Made by a program: the position numbers and the translations under genes. The notes beneath the pieces are model-generated. The model saw only the letters and a program-made list of their open reading frames with translations, did not search any database and was not told the origin of the DNA. Below, piece by piece: positions 38,700 to 49,090 of a stretch of DNA of 64,000 nucleotides (positions are counted from its first letter, which is position 1; the number at the start of each line of letters is the position of its first letter). The DNA is from Piscibacillus salipiscarius JCM 13188. GTDB lineage: Bacteria; Bacillota; Bacilli; Bacillales; Alkalibacillaceae. The stretch lies in contig NZ_BBCD01000018.1 of NCBI RefSeq assembly GCF_001311865.1, positions 1 to 64,000 on the forward strand, written 5' to 3'.

Positions 38700-39521
38700 A
38701 AATAATTTAGCTTTATGTCGGTGCAATAATCCGTTAATTTCGCCTCCGATAATTAACATCATGCCTGATAAGAAGAACCAAATCATAAGAACGATAATAC
38801 TTCCTAAGCTTCCGTAAGTATAGGAGAAGTTCCCTAAATTTTCAACATAATATGCAAAACCTAATGATATCACTTGCCAGCCTACCGTTGCGATTACAGC
38901 ACCAGGTAGAGCATGTTTTAGCTTTATCCGCTGATTTGGACCAAGCATATATAACACGGTTAATACAAAAACAATGATAAAGAACGAGATGATCCAACGA
39001 ATCGCACTCCAAAATTCAATAAAGCTTTCTGAATATCCAAGAAACTCAAAGGCGTAAGTACCAATAGCTTTTCCGAAAACGGGAAGTGCTAGGGCAATGG
39101 AAATAACCAACACCATCGCCAGTGTCATGGCTATTGATATTAATCTTGTGACAATGAATGAACGATCTTCTTCAGTTTCATAAGCCCGATTAAACACTCT
39201 CATGAGTGCATTAATCCCATTCGATGCTGACCAAATGGTTAAGATAATCCCAATTGACAATAACCCGCCATTCCTGTCCTCCATTAACTGATTAACGTTA
39301 TTAATAATCAGTTCCATTGAATCGCCAGGCATATAGCGATGAATGAGATTAAATACACTATCTTTATCAATCGGTAAAAATCCAATTAAAGTTAACAAGA
39401 AAATAAGAAATGGAAATAAAGACAATAAGAAGAAATACGCTAGCTGGGCCGACATCCCAATCACGTCATCATCAACAAAATGTTGATACAAATCTTTCCA
39501 AAACTTTAGTGTGAAAATCAC
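38688..39521 (-). CDS. yfkH: YihY/BrkB-family membrane protein YfkH
   Basis: 277 residues, intact, with six or seven membrane helices. Hallmarks are DVIGMSAQLAYFFLLSLFPFLIF, GPNQRIKLKHALPGA and IWFFLSGMMLIIGGEIN. It belongs to the YihY/UPF0761 family, once called ribonuclease BN by mistake; its function is unknown. The order yfkJ-yfkI-yfkH matches B. subtilis. Confidence 0.9.
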   Translation of the reverse strand: MIFTLKFWKDLYQHFVDDDVIGMSAQLAYFFLLSLFPFLIFLLTLIGFLPIDKDSVFNLIHRYMPGDSMELIINNVNQLMEDRNGGLLSIGIILTIWSASNGINALMRVFNRAYETEEDRSFIVTRLISIAMTLAMVLVISIALALPVFGKAIGTYAFEFLGYSESFIEFWSAIRWIISFFIIVFVLTVLYMLGPNQRIKLKHALPGAVIATVGWQVISLGFAYYVENLGNFSYTYGSLGSIIVLMIWFFLSGMMLIIGGEINGLLHRHKAKLFKHA

Positions 39522-39528
39522 GAGTTAT

Positions 39529-39807
39529 TCACCTACTATTTTTCTGGCCTTGATCCACCTTATCAACTAATTTTTCAACTTGGTCGATTTGTTCAATTAA
39601 TTTATCGGTTCCTTGACTCACTTGATCTAATTTTAATCGAAGTTGTCTAATTGTTTCTGATGGGTGGCTATAAATATGTTTTATTTGTTGATATGTCTTT
39701 TTAGAACCACTTTTAAAGCTTTCACGTTCTTCCCTATTAAACATCGATACTGCAAGTCCAACTAAAGCCCCTACCAACATGCTCGATTGCCATGATTTTA
39801 ATTTCAT
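39529..39807 (-). CDS. yfkI: YtxH-like small protein YfkI
   Basis: 92 residues. It has one N-terminal membrane segment (SMLVGALVGLAVSMF), then a long charged helix that ends as a coiled coil (KLIEQIDQVEKLVDKVDQ). The YtxH-type layout is common in general-stress proteins. It lies between yfkJ and yfkH with 7 and 15 base gaps, suggesting one transcript. Confidence 0.78.
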   Translation of the reverse strand: MKLKSWQSSMLVGALVGLAVSMFNREERESFKSGSKKTYQQIKHIYSHPSETIRQLRLKLDQVSQGTDKLIEQIDQVEKLVDKVDQGQKNSR

Positions 39808-39822
39808 AAAACATCCTCCTGT

Positions 39823-40293
39823 TTAAATGTCGTGATTAATACGAATATCGTAAAGTAAATTTTGACATGCTTCTGAAACTAATTGATACGTTTCATCAAA
39901 ATCACCCGTAAAATAAGGATCTGGAACATTCTTTGTGTCATGCTCCTCAGTATAATCTAATAATTTCTTAATCATTGCATGTGAATCATCAGGTTTTAAA
40001 TCATTTAAAGCTTTTATATTATCGTCATCCATCGCAATAATATAATCAAAATGCTCAAAATCAGAACTGTCTACTTGTCTTGCTGTTAAACCAGAGGCAT
40101 TAATTTGATGATCTTTTAGCTTTTGCAAGGTTCCTTCATGAGGTGGTTCGCCAACATGATAATTTGCCACACCAGCCGAATCAATCACAAACTGACAATC
40201 AAGTCCTTTTTGACTGACTAAATTTGAAAAGACTGCTTCAGCCATTGGTGATCTGCAAATATTTCCTAAACACACGAACAATACTTTAACCAA
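39823..40293 (-). CDS. yfkJ: Low-molecular-weight protein tyrosine phosphatase YfkJ
   Basis: 156 residues, intact. The P-loop CLGNICRSPMAEA (Cys8, Arg14) and the general acid aspartate in NVPDPYFTGDFDE are present. It dephosphorylates phosphotyrosine proteins; in B. subtilis YfkJ has been tied to stress resistance. First gene of yfkJIH. Confidence 0.94.
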   Translation of the reverse strand: MVKVLFVCLGNICRSPMAEAVFSNLVSQKGLDCQFVIDSAGVANYHVGEPPHEGTLQKLKDHQINASGLTARQVDSSDFEHFDYIIAMDDDNIKALNDLKPDDSHAMIKKLLDYTEEHDTKNVPDPYFTGDFDETYQLVSEACQNLLYDIRINHDI

Positions 40294-40485
40294 CTACATC
40301 ACCTTCACTATCAATTTATCGCTACATATTTTATTTCCCTTTAACCAATATCATAAACAAAATTGTGCCACATTAAAAGAAGATAAATTTGAAAAAAATC
40401 CCTAATCTATATTTTCTCTAATAAATTACATAACTAAGGTCAAAATAACAGTAAATGTTTTGTTTGCCGAAGGGTGGGAACAATT

Positions 40486-41474
40486 GTGGACAAAATAAAT
40501 ATAAACAGTAATGAAATAGGCACAATGTGGACACAGTATATTCAGAACTCTCTTTACGTCCAAATACTTAAATACTTCCTTGAAACGGTTGATGATGAAC
40601 AAACCAAAAACCTCGTTCAGAATTCAATAAATCTATCTGATCAAATAGTAAAAGATCTAACAAAGTTATTTAAAGATGACAACATTCCAATTCCGAAAGG
40701 TTTTAATGGTCAAGATGTTAATTTAAATGCGGACAAGCTTTTCTTAGATCCATTTATGGTCCAGTTTCTAGAACATACTTTAAAGGCAGGCATGCTCGCT
40801 CACGGTTCTACTCTGATGACCTGCGTACGCAAAGATATACGTGACCTTTTTACGAACACAACTAAGGAATCCATCAAACTCTATAATCAATGTATTGATT
40901 TGGCATTAGAAAAAGGACTTCTAGTTAGGCCGCCCAGTGTTCAAGTTCAACCAGAAGTTGAATTTGTTAAATCTCAGAAGTACATGAGCTTATTCAGTAA
41001 CCGCCCACTAAATACGGTTGAGTTAACCCATTTATTTGAAAATATTAAAACAAACACTGTTGGTATTATGATTACTATGTCTTCTGCACAGACTACAGAT
41101 AATCAAGTTGTGAAGGAATACATGCTTCGAGGTATGAAAATCTCTGAGAAGCACGTAAAAACTTTTCGTAAAATTATTGAAAAGTCATATATTGATGTAC
41201 CTATGGGGTCCAATAGTTATATAACCAATTCTACAGAAAAAGTATTTTCTGACAAACTGATTATGCATTTCATGGCCGTATTAAGTGCAGCTGGCCAAGG
41301 GAATTACGCTACGGCATCGACTGCGAGTATGAGAAGTGATATTACGTTAACCTACCAACGTTTATCTGCAGAAATTGCCATGTATGCCAAGATGGTGCAA
41401 ATATTATGATCGACAATGGTTGGCTTGAAGAGCCTCCACAAGTACCGAACCGAAAACAACTAATTAAGGATTAA
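40486..41474 (+). CDS. DUF3231 family protein (frameshifted)
   Basis: About 329 residues and two copies of a four-helix ferritin-like DUF3231 domain, the second starting near residue 170. The end (MIDNGWLEEPPQVPNR) lies past an indel near 41405, and matches the usual family terminus. Function unknown; often found in spore formers. The GTG at 40486 is chosen because AAGGGTGGG lies 7 bases upstream. Confidence 0.82.
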
Positions 41475-41487
41475 AAGAGGCGGGAAC

Positions 41488-41947
41488 ATGAGGAATAAAA
41501 AACTTGAAGTGCTATTTTGGAGCATCGCTTTCCCAGGTTTTGGGCAACTACTCAATCACCAGCTCGTTAAGGGAATTGCTTTAATTATTTTAGAAGTATT
41601 AATAAATGTGATGAGTAAGTTCAATCAAGCGATTTTATACAGTTTTATAGGTGAAATCGATAAGGCGATTCACATAGTTGATTACCAGTGGCTGATGTTC
41701 TATCCGTGTATTTATTTCTTTGGAATATGGGATGCTTATAAACACGCTGATGGTAAAAATCCTTCATATGAATTTTTGCCATTTGTGTTTACAGCATTTT
41801 TTTGTCACGATAGGGTTAATGTATTCCTATCGTACTGAAGTACTTGGATATATCGTAGGTCCGGTATGGCTTCCCATCATATTCGTAATTCCTGGAATTT
41901 GCGTAGGGCTTTTTATTCGAAAATTAATATTACATTACTCACCATAA
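41488..41947 (+). CDS. Small multi-pass membrane protein (frameshifted)
   Basis: About 152 residues after removing or adding a T in the T7 run near 41799. The start PGFGQLLNHQLVKGIALI resembles the TM2-type motif of small membrane proteins. Three to four helices follow. Function unknown. It begins 13 bases after the DUF3231 gene, so the two may be cotranscribed. Confidence 0.6.
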
Positions 41948-41984
41948 AAAGGGGTTCCCCAACATACATAGGAAACCCCTCTTC
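41946..41984. terminator. Bidirectional terminator
   Basis: AGGGGTTCC / GGAAACCCCT with a loop of about 12 bases between convergent genes; T-rich on the plus side and A-derived T on the minus side. Confidence 0.78.
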
Positions 41985-41988
41985 TTTA

Positions 41989-42654
41989 TCAATCCGTTAA
42001 TGCAGTGATGCATGCTTCATCATCGTTACGAGGATTATTAACATATTGACTAACGCTATAAGCTTCTAGATGTTGTTTTGGTAAACTCAAAACAAATTTT
42101 TTCATTTCAGTTGCATCCTTTAAATTAAAATCTAACCAATCCTGTTCTTGTTCTTTCGGCAAGATAACAGGCATGCGGTGATGTATATCGCTCATAAAAT
42201 CGTCCGCTTCTTTTGTTAAAATCGTGCAGGTAACTAATTCTTCACTATCACGGCGCCAGCGATCCCAAAGTCCCGCAAACGCAAATAGATTTCGATCAGG
42301 AATTTTTATTCTTACAGGTTGTTTACCATCATCTGTCTTCTTCCACTCATAAAAGCTATCAGCTAAAATTAAACAGCGTCTACGTTCCATTAACCTTTTA
42401 AAACTTGGCTTTTCATCTGCCGTTTCAGCTCTAGCGTTAATCATTTTATGGCCAATCTTTTGATCTTTTGCCCAAAAAGGCACAAGCCCCCACTTCATCG
42501 TACCAGCCCGGTTTTTCTCGCCATCATTTACGACCGTTAAAATCTCCTGTGTTGGCGCGATATTATAACGAGCTGGAAAATCAAACGGCTGATCTAACTC
42601 GTACTCCTCTGCCACTTCGTCAGGATTTGCAACAAACGTAAATCTTCCGCACAT
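41989..42654 (-). CDS. SRAP domain protein (YedK/HMCES type)
   Basis: 221 residues, intact. It forms a DNA-protein crosslink at abasic sites in single-stranded DNA through the N-terminal Cys2. Conserved residues are MCGRF, the asparagine of INARAE, the glutamate of SFYEW and the histidine of HHRMP. AAAGGTGA precedes the ATG, 4 bases after plsC ends. Confidence 0.94.
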   Translation of the reverse strand: MCGRFTFVANPDEVAEEYELDQPFDFPARYNIAPTQEILTVVNDGEKNRAGTMKWGLVPFWAKDQKIGHKMINARAETADEKPSFKRLMERRRCLILADSFYEWKKTDDGKQPVRIKIPDRNLFAFAGLWDRWRRDSEELVTCTILTKEADDFMSDIHHRMPVILPKEQEQDWLDFNLKDATEMKKFVLSLPKQHLEAYSVSQYVNNPRNDDEACITALTD

Positions 42655-42658
42655 ACAA

Positions 42659-43385
42659 TCACCTTTCCTTCACTTGATCTAACGCCTTTTGAATCCTACT
42701 TTGTGTCTCTTCAGCTAGCTTTTCAAGTTTCATCTGTTCTACGTCTCTACCGAAATCGGCTCACAAATCGTCATATAAACCGTTGCCTTTTTAATTCTGT
42801 TTTGATTCTCTTCCATTATTTTATAAGTGCCATCAACCATTACAGGTAAGACAGGCACTTTAGCTTTTTTAGCTAAAGCTAAACTTCCACTTTTAAATGG
42901 CAACATGTTACTCCCCATTGACCTTGTCCCCTCGGGGTAAATAACTAGAGGATGACCATCCTTTAATAATTCTATACCTTTTTTAAAGGTTTTAACCGAT
43001 TCCCTGCGATTTTTCGGTCTAAAAACAAGCAATCCATGACCTCCATCCAAGGCTTAACAATCGGAATTTTGCTTACTTCTACTTTTGAGATAAACCCAAA
43101 CGGTTCTTTGAAATACCCTAAATAAGCAAAAATATCATAGTTCGCCTGATGGTTTCCCACTATTAAATATGGCGCTTCTGGAATGTTTTCTTCTCCACAT
43201 ACAACCATGGTTGACCCTGATTGTTTAAAAAACTTCCTTGCAAACTGTTTTGGTACTCTATGTACTAATTGATTGTATTCAGCTCTTGTATAATTATCTC
43301 GATCTAATTTTTGATATCTTTTCATGAAAGGCACTGTATATAATACATACAAGACACCATAAAACAAACTCCAAATCGTCCGCAT
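42659..43385 (-). CDS. plsC: 1-acyl-glycerol-3-phosphate acyltransferase PlsC (frameshifted)
   Basis: About 241 residues after two repairs, near 43010-43020 and near 42742. It makes phosphatidic acid in the membrane. Motif 1 is NHQANYD (HX4D), and motif 3 is VIYPEGTRS. An N-terminal membrane segment is present. The TGA is 4 bases from the SRAP start. Confidence 0.9.
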
Positions 43386-43514
43386 GCTGCTCTCTCCCCT
43401 TTATCTGTCTACTCATATTTTATCAAATGTTAAATAAAAAGCGGAACAAACGAAAAAATAGTCGGATTAGTATGTTAAACTATTTTCAAAGATATAAAGG
43501 AAGGGATCAAAGAC

Positions 43515-44338
43515 ATGTATAAAAACTATTGGATCAAGCAGATGTCATTATATTCGACTTAGATGGTACATTATATGAAGGCACAGAGCATTTTAACCTA
43601 CATGTTGACAACTTAAAACAACACCTAAATGATGAGAAAAAGGAAAAATTCCAGTCCATTTACGACCAGATATTAAAAGGCGACCACCCTGTACAAATTG
43701 GGAAAATCTATGACGGAAAACGTGACATTGTCTGGACGTGGGACCCTTTTACAGAAGAGTTAACAGAAGCTCATAATTGGGAAGGTGAAGTGGTAAACGT
43801 ACAAGATGCGCCTAAAACGATTGCTGCGCATGAATTTGATTTTAAAAACTGGGTTCCGATTGGAGATGGCTGGTGGCCTCCATATGCGATTGCACGCCAT
43901 TTCGGTATTGGCACTGACGTTATTCAAGCATCATACAATCGAACTAAAGAGCAGATGGCGGAATTAGACGGTTATCTAAAACAAACACCAGGATTAAAAG
44001 GTTATCTTAAAGAGTTACAGCAAGGTAGGCGTTTAATTGTATGTACAAATAGTGATGAAGTCGACGCAAAGCGTCTGCTTAAATTCTTAGACATTGACGA
44101 GCATTTTGAAGAACTCATTCCTTCGGCTATGAAACCCGTTCATACGAAGAAACATTTTAGCTATGTTTTAGAAAAGTATCATGTAAAACCTGAACAAGCC
44201 GTGTCGGTTGGCGATAACTTCATGAACGAAGTCGCACCTGCCCTTCAATTAGGCATGCGAGCAGTTTGGTTAACCGATGCTAAGGAAAAACCTGTTGAAC
44301 ATAATCAGTACGTATTAACAGATACGCTTGCGCAGTAA
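43515..44338 (+). CDS. HAD-superfamily hydrolase (frameshifted at the start)
   Basis: About 273 residues. HAD motif I is IIFDLDGTLY, motif II is VCTNSDE, motif III the Lys in SAMKPVH, and motif IV is SVGDNFMNE. A large cap with Trp-rich DGWWPPYAIARHFG separates I and II. The ATG at 43515 is out of frame by one A in the A5 run; alternatively TTG at 43529 is the start. Substrate unknown. Confidence 0.82.
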
Positions 44339-44349
44339 CGGTTGACTTT

Positions 44350-44483
44350 TATAGGACATGACATCTTATTTATGAGACGTTTCTGGCTAGTTATGAGACA
44401 ATTTTTCAGATTTATGATACAAAAAAATGATTTATGGGACATTGAACTTGATATATGAGACATTCGACCCATTTTATAAGACA
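44350..44483 (+). repeat. Seven-unit 21-bp-spaced array, core TATGAGACA
   Basis: Cores begin at 44350, 44371, 44392, 44413, 44433, 44454 and 44475, spaced 21, 21, 21, 20, 21, 21. Variants are TATAGGACA, TATGATACA, TATGGGACA and TATAAGACA. The 12-bp intervals share no sequence. It occupies the gap between the convergent HAD gene and a YkgJ-type gene. Confidence 0.9.
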
Positions 44484-44484
44484 T

Positions 44485-44521
44485 AAAAAATAAGGCTACC
44501 CACTTGTGGGGCAGCCTTATT
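44485..44521 (-). terminator. Terminator of the YkgJ-family gene
   Basis: On the minus strand AAGGCTGCCCC / GTGGGTAGCCTT (imperfect) is followed by ATTTTTT. Confidence 0.82.
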
Positions 44522-45250
44522 TTCTATTTTCAATCCACTCTTTTAAAAACACTGGCATGTAGTCATATTGATAAACGTCTGATGGATAGTCCAAGAAGTC
44601 TGGATTCTCATCTTCATACATGACTTGTGCAGCCGCATTTAAAGCTCCCATATAATCTTCATACAAGAACTCAAAACTAACGGTCTCTTCAGGAACATAG
44701 TTCTCATAACAAATGTCAGGGTCCATATAGTTTACATAAGTGCGGCATGGTAGTGGTCTTGCTTCGTATGCCATACACGCATTGGTTTCTGTATTTAATA
44801 ACGGGCAAGGCAGTTGCTTCTTAATATAATCATATTTGATATCTTCCTCATCAAAATTAAGCGCTGTTGCTTCATCTATTAATGCTTTATGACGTTCAAA
44901 ATAATCCTTCAAATGATGAATAAACTCTTCACGCCTGCTTTGTGGCATCGCTTCTATTGATGCCATAATCATGTTCGCTTCAAGTCTTGATATAATGATT
45001 GGAAAATAACAGCAAAATGCACATCCTAACTGACAATTAGGCGTCATGCCCATATGGTCATCCATTTCGTTCATCTTTTGTGAAACTTCTTGTTGAAGCC
45101 GCTGGTATACTGACACCATACGCTCTAATGATGTGCCCGCCTCATCTAATTGATCTTCAGCAGCATCATAAAAATCGTCTTCGTTCAACTCAAAGTTTTT
45201 TTAGCGTATTTAGACGTCTTTTTGACTTCTTCAAGTGAGCGATTTTCCAT
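44517..45250 (-). CDS. YkgJ-family cysteine cluster protein (frameshifted)
   Basis: About 244 residues. A cysteine cluster typical of the YkgJ/CxxCxxCC family is present: CQLGCAFCC, then CPLL and CMAYEARPLPCR. It is probably an iron-sulphur or zinc protein of unknown function. The N-terminus MENRSLEEVKKTSK lies upstream of an A-run indel near 45205. AAAGGG precedes the ATG at 45250. Confidence 0.83.
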
Positions 45251-45412
45251 AAATAACAACCCTTTCTAAATCACTCTTATCATATCACAATGTTTTTTTA
45301 AACCATATGCAAAAACTTACAACACTTTATCCTTCTCAATGATTGGTATAAGTGTTACAATGACATCTGCATGATTTTAATAGTGGAACAATTCAAGAAA
45401 GAGGTGTTATAG

Positions 45413-45544
45413 ATGTATATCGGTTCAAAAGGTTGGTTCGTAAGCGAATTAAAAAATATTGGTATCAGCTATCATGAAGGTCGCAAAATCGAATCATATG
45501 ACGCTTCTACACTTGCAAACTTACTAGAAGCCAAGAAAAAATAA
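45413..45544 (+). CDS. yflJ: YflJ family small protein (DUF2639)
   Basis: 43 residues. MYIGSKGWFVSELK and ISYHEGRKIESY match the DUF2639 family (B. subtilis YflJ), of unknown function. AAAGAGGTG lies 6 bases before the ATG. Its own terminator follows directly. Confidence 0.88.
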   Translation: MYIGSKGWFVSELKNIGISYHEGRKIESYDASTLANLLEAKKK

Positions 45545-45553
45545 CCAGTATTG

Positions 45554-45584
45554 TTACAGAGGATCGGCTCCTCTGTAATTTTTT
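45554..45584 (+). terminator. Terminator of yflJ
   Basis: TTACAGAGGA / TCCTCTGTAA with a 5-base loop is followed by six T. Confidence 0.92.
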
Positions 45585-45678
45585 GTTAAAAAATTCTTAA
45601 CGACATTCGACAATTTTCCGTGTTAAAATTAAAGCTACAGGATTAATTGATAAGACTTATAGAGACGGAGGCATCTGA

Positions 45679-46684
45679 ATGTTTTCAAATGCAGAAATTG
45701 GAATTGATCTAGGAACAGCTAACCTATTAATATATAGTAAAAACAAAGGCATCGTTTATAATGAACCTTCAGTTGTAGCAATTGATACGAACACTCGTAA
45801 AGTATTAGCTGTTGGTAATGAAGCAAAAGAAATGATTGGTAAAACACCAGCAAACATCACGTCGATTAGACCATTAAAAGATGGTGTCATAGCCGACTAT
45901 GAAGTTACATCACAAATGTTAAACGTTATGCTTAAGAAAGTAAGTAAACGTTTAGGCATGTCCATGCGTAAACCAACGTTATTGTCTGTGCGCCAACTGG
46001 TTCGACTTCTGTTGAGCGTCGAGCGATTGATAATGCCATTAAAGATTATGGTGCAAAGCAAGTACACATTATTGAAGAACCTGTTGCGGCTGCAGTAGGT
46101 GCTGGACTTCCAGTGGACGAGCCTGTGTCAAACGTTGTTGTTGACATTGGCGGAGGAACTAGCGAAGTTGCGATTATTTCATTTGGTGGAGTTGTGTCAG
46201 CCAACTCAATCCGCACAGGCGGAGATCACATGGACCTTGCTATAATTCAACACGTACGTAAACATTACAATGTTTTAATTGGTGAACGTACTGCTGAGAA
46301 CATAAAAATGGAAATTGGTTATGCTTTAATTGATCATGATCCAATGGAAATGGAAATTCGTGGTCGTGATTTAGTTACAGGTTTACCAAAAACCATCTCG
46401 CTTAATTCAAAAGAAATTCAAGATGCCTTAAAAGAACCGCTAGAATCTATTCTAGAAGCTGTTCGTGCTACACTTGAAAGCTGTCCGCCTGAACTAAGTG
46501 GTGACATCGTTGATCACGGTATTATGCTGACTGGTGGTGGAGCATTACTAATGGTATGAAAGATTGGCTTTCATCAGTAATTGATGTGCCTGTACACGTA
46601 GCTGAAAATCCACTTGAGTGCGTAGCTGTTGGAACAGGTAAATCATTACACTTAATTCATAAGCTGCAAAAAGCAGCGAAATAA
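45679..46684 (+). CDS. mreBH: Cell-shape actin homologue MreBH (two or more frameshifts)
   Basis: About 335 residues. The actin-like phosphate loops ([29 protein letters not shown]) and adenosine motif (MLTGGGALL) are present. Indels lie near 45990 and 46550. It forms membrane-bound filaments that guide wall synthesis and autolysin LytE. Among MreB, Mbl and MreBH, the isolated location and start ([13 protein letters not shown]) favour MreBH; Mbl is not excluded. Confidence 0.85.
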
Positions 46685-46693
46685 TATCTTATG

Positions 46694-46731
46694 AAAAAGG
46701 TTCGGATGACTAGTCATCCGAACCTTTTTTA
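46694..46731. terminator. Bidirectional terminator between mreBH and an EamA gene
   Basis: AAAAAGGTTCGGATGA pairs perfectly with TCATCCGAACCTTTTT. Confidence 0.93.
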
Positions 46732-46735
46732 TTGT

Positions 46736-47632
46736 TTATGACGATTTTCTTTTTCTAAAATTAACATTCACCATAATGACCCCAACAATAACAAGAATTC
46801 CTCCAACAATTTGAGCTGCAACCACTTGTTCGTTTAAAAAGATCACGGCTCCAATTGTGGTGAAGAAAGGTAATAAGTTTAAGAATACACTTGAGAGTGA
46901 CGGTCCTAAATCGGAAACTGCTTGATTCCATAGCACTAAAGCGATAAAAGATGGGAAAATTCCTAAATATAATAAGCCTGACCAATTACCGGGATTCACA
47001 ATTTGTGAAGGAAACCCAAGAATAAACCACTCGATTACAACAGCTGGAATTATAACTATTAAGCCTAGACCTACCATTACAAGTGTACCGCCAAATATCG
47101 GAAACTTATGATTATGTTGTTTGACTATCAGTGTGTAAAAGGCCCATATGATCATCGCAAGTAGCATCGTTAGGTCACCAATATTAATGTTTAATTCAAG
47201 TAGCCTTTCAATTGAGCCCGAGGTTAATACCCACAATGCTCCAATAAAGGATACGACAGTCCCGATAATATGACGAGGTTTCAATTTTTCTTTTAAGATT
47301 AAAAATGATAACACCATCGCAAAGGCCGGAGTCGTCGCTTCCACAATCCCAGCGTTTGTAGACGTCGTAAAGTTAAGCGATAAGTAAACTAACACATTAA
47401 ACGTAGTAATGCCAGTTAGTGCAATTCCAATAAGTGGCCAAAAGTTCTCACGCCAAATTTTATGGTAATAACGAAACTGTTTGAACCCAAATGGAAGAAC
47501 GACTAAAAAAGCAATTAACGTTCTGAAAAAGGCAATCGTAATAGGTGGTAATTCATTGATAGCTTTTCCAACAATTAAATTACCAGAGAAGATCATAACT
47601 GTGATGAGTAGAAATATGTATGAACGAATCAA
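46736..47632 (-). CDS. EamA/DMT family transporter
   Basis: 298 residues, intact, with ten membrane helices in two EamA repeats. The family pattern is visible at PITIAFFRTLIAFLVVL, NAGIVEATTPAFAMVLSFLILKEK and, in the second repeat, LLPFFTTIGAVIFLNEQ. Exports or imports a small metabolite of unknown identity. Confidence 0.9.
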   Translation of the reverse strand: MIRSYIFLLITVMIFSGNLIVGKAINELPPITIAFFRTLIAFLVVLPFGFKQFRYYHKIWRENFWPLIGIALTGITTFNVLVYLSLNFTTSTNAGIVEATTPAFAMVLSFLILKEKLKPRHIIGTVVSFIGALWVLTSGSIERLLELNINIGDLTMLLAMIIWAFYTLIVKQHNHKFPIFGGTLVMVGLGLIVIIPAVVIEWFILGFPSQIVNPGNWSGLLYLGIFPSFIALVLWNQAVSDLGPSLSSVFLNLLPFFTTIGAVIFLNEQVVAAQIVGGILVIVGVIMVNVNFRKRKSS

Positions 47633-47671
47633 GTTTTACCACCTCCGACTATCATCTTACTACTTTTACAA

Positions 47672-47705
47672 ACAAAAATAAAAGCGACCAACGTGTGGTC
47701 GCTTA
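47672..47705 (-). terminator. Terminator of the thi operon
   Basis: AAGCGACCA / TGGTCGCTT with a 5-base loop is followed by TTATTTTTG on the minus strand. Confidence 0.8.
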
Positions 47706-48317
47706 TAATTTTTGAACAGTTTCAAAAATGTGGTTGGATTTCGTAATAGCTGAAATCACTGATACTCCATTAGCTCCAGCTTCTAACACTTGTTGTGCAT
47801 TCGTTTCATTGATTCCGCCAATACCGACAATCGGAAGAGTAAGACCCTGATTTCTAAGCGATCGAATCCACTCTAACCCTACAGGCTTCTTAGCATCTTC
47901 TTTTGTCTTAGAGCCAAAAATCGGTCCAGTTCCAATATAATCCACTAAATTAATCGGACTTCGTTTTAATTCATCTTGATTTGAAATTGAAAGTCCTATA
48001 ATTTTATAAGGAAACTGTTTCCGAAGTTTCTCTACAGATACATCATCCTGACCCACATGGATACCGTCAGCTTCAAGTACATTTACTAATTCCACATGAT
48101 CATTCACAATAAACGGAATATCGTAGGTTTTACATATCTCCCTAAGTTCAAGGCCAAGCTTTAATTTCTCATTTCCATTCTTAGACCCACTTCCTTTTTC
48201 CCTGAATTGAAACATCGTAATTCCAGCTTCAATTGCCTTTAGTAATATGTCTCTTGGATCATTCACACAGTTTTGACTGCCCATTATAAAATATTTTCTT
48301 AGTAGATGCTCGTTCAT
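47703..48317 (-). CDS. thiE: Thiamine-phosphate synthase ThiE
   Basis: 204 residues, intact. It joins hydroxymethylpyrimidine diphosphate and thiazole phosphate. TIM-barrel motifs are FQFREKG, VNDHVELV, DGIHVGQDD, GTGPIFGSKTK and IVGIGGINETNA. Its ATG overlaps the thiM stop as ATGA. Confidence 0.95.
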   Translation of the reverse strand: MNEHLLRKYFIMGSQNCVNDPRDILLKAIEAGITMFQFREKGSGSKNGNEKLKLGLELREICKTYDIPFIVNDHVELVNVLEADGIHVGQDDVSVEKLRKQFPYKIIGLSISNQDELKRSPINLVDYIGTGPIFGSKTKEDAKKPVGLEWIRSLRNQGLTLPIVGIGGINETNAQQVLEAGANGVSVISAITKSNHIFETVQKL

Positions 48318-49090
48318 TTGGTTGCCTCTTTCAAAAACGTTAGGTCATAAGAAAGCGCATCTATAAAATGAGGTATAAATGTTCCTGGTCCCTTCACATG
48401 CTGCAATTGACTTGCATATTCAGCGGCCAAACCATAAAATAGACAGCCTCTTTTAGTTGTTCTTGTAAATCACCATCAACAGAGATACATGAGGTGATGA
48501 TAGTTCCTAGTAAACAACCTGCTCCTGTTATTCTTTCTAACCATCTATGACCGGTTTTATTAGTTACCGTTTTGCCTGCAGTTACAATAACATCCCTTTT
48601 TCCCGTTAAGACAACAGGGCATTGATAGCGATCGAATGCTTTTTCAGCTAATTCAATGACATTGCCATCTCCTACGGCATCCACGCCTTTAGCTTTCCAT
48701 TTCACATCTGCTAAATAGGCAATCTCTGCGGCATTCCCCTTAATAACCGTCGGCGTGATTTCTTTTAACAACTTTTGAACATTTGCCTGTCTGAATTGGC
48801 TTGCACCAACTCCAACTGGGTCAAACAAAACTGGAATTCCTCTATCATTTGCCTTTATACCAGCTCGAATCATAGATTTGTAATCTTGCTCAACTGCAGT
48901 ACCAATATTTAGTAGAAGACCATCTGCCACTTGAACAATCTCTTCTACTTCCTGTTCTTCTTTAGCCATAATTGGTGAGCCACCAAAAGATAATAAACCG
49001 TTCGCACTAAAATTCATCACAACATGATTCGTAATATGATGAATGAGTGGACTTTTTTCTCGGACAGCATCAATTACGTTTTGAGTTCAT
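48314..49090 (-). CDS. thiM: Hydroxyethylthiazole kinase ThiM (frameshifted)
   Basis: About 258 residues. It phosphorylates hydroxyethylthiazole. The N-terminus AVREKSPLIHHITNHVVMNF and the GNAAEI, DPVGVGAS and ERITGAGCLLG motifs are clear. The C-terminus lies beyond an indel near 48427. The start ATG at 49090 has GGGAGG 5 bases upstream, but needs one A fewer in the AAAA run to enter frame. Confidence 0.9.
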
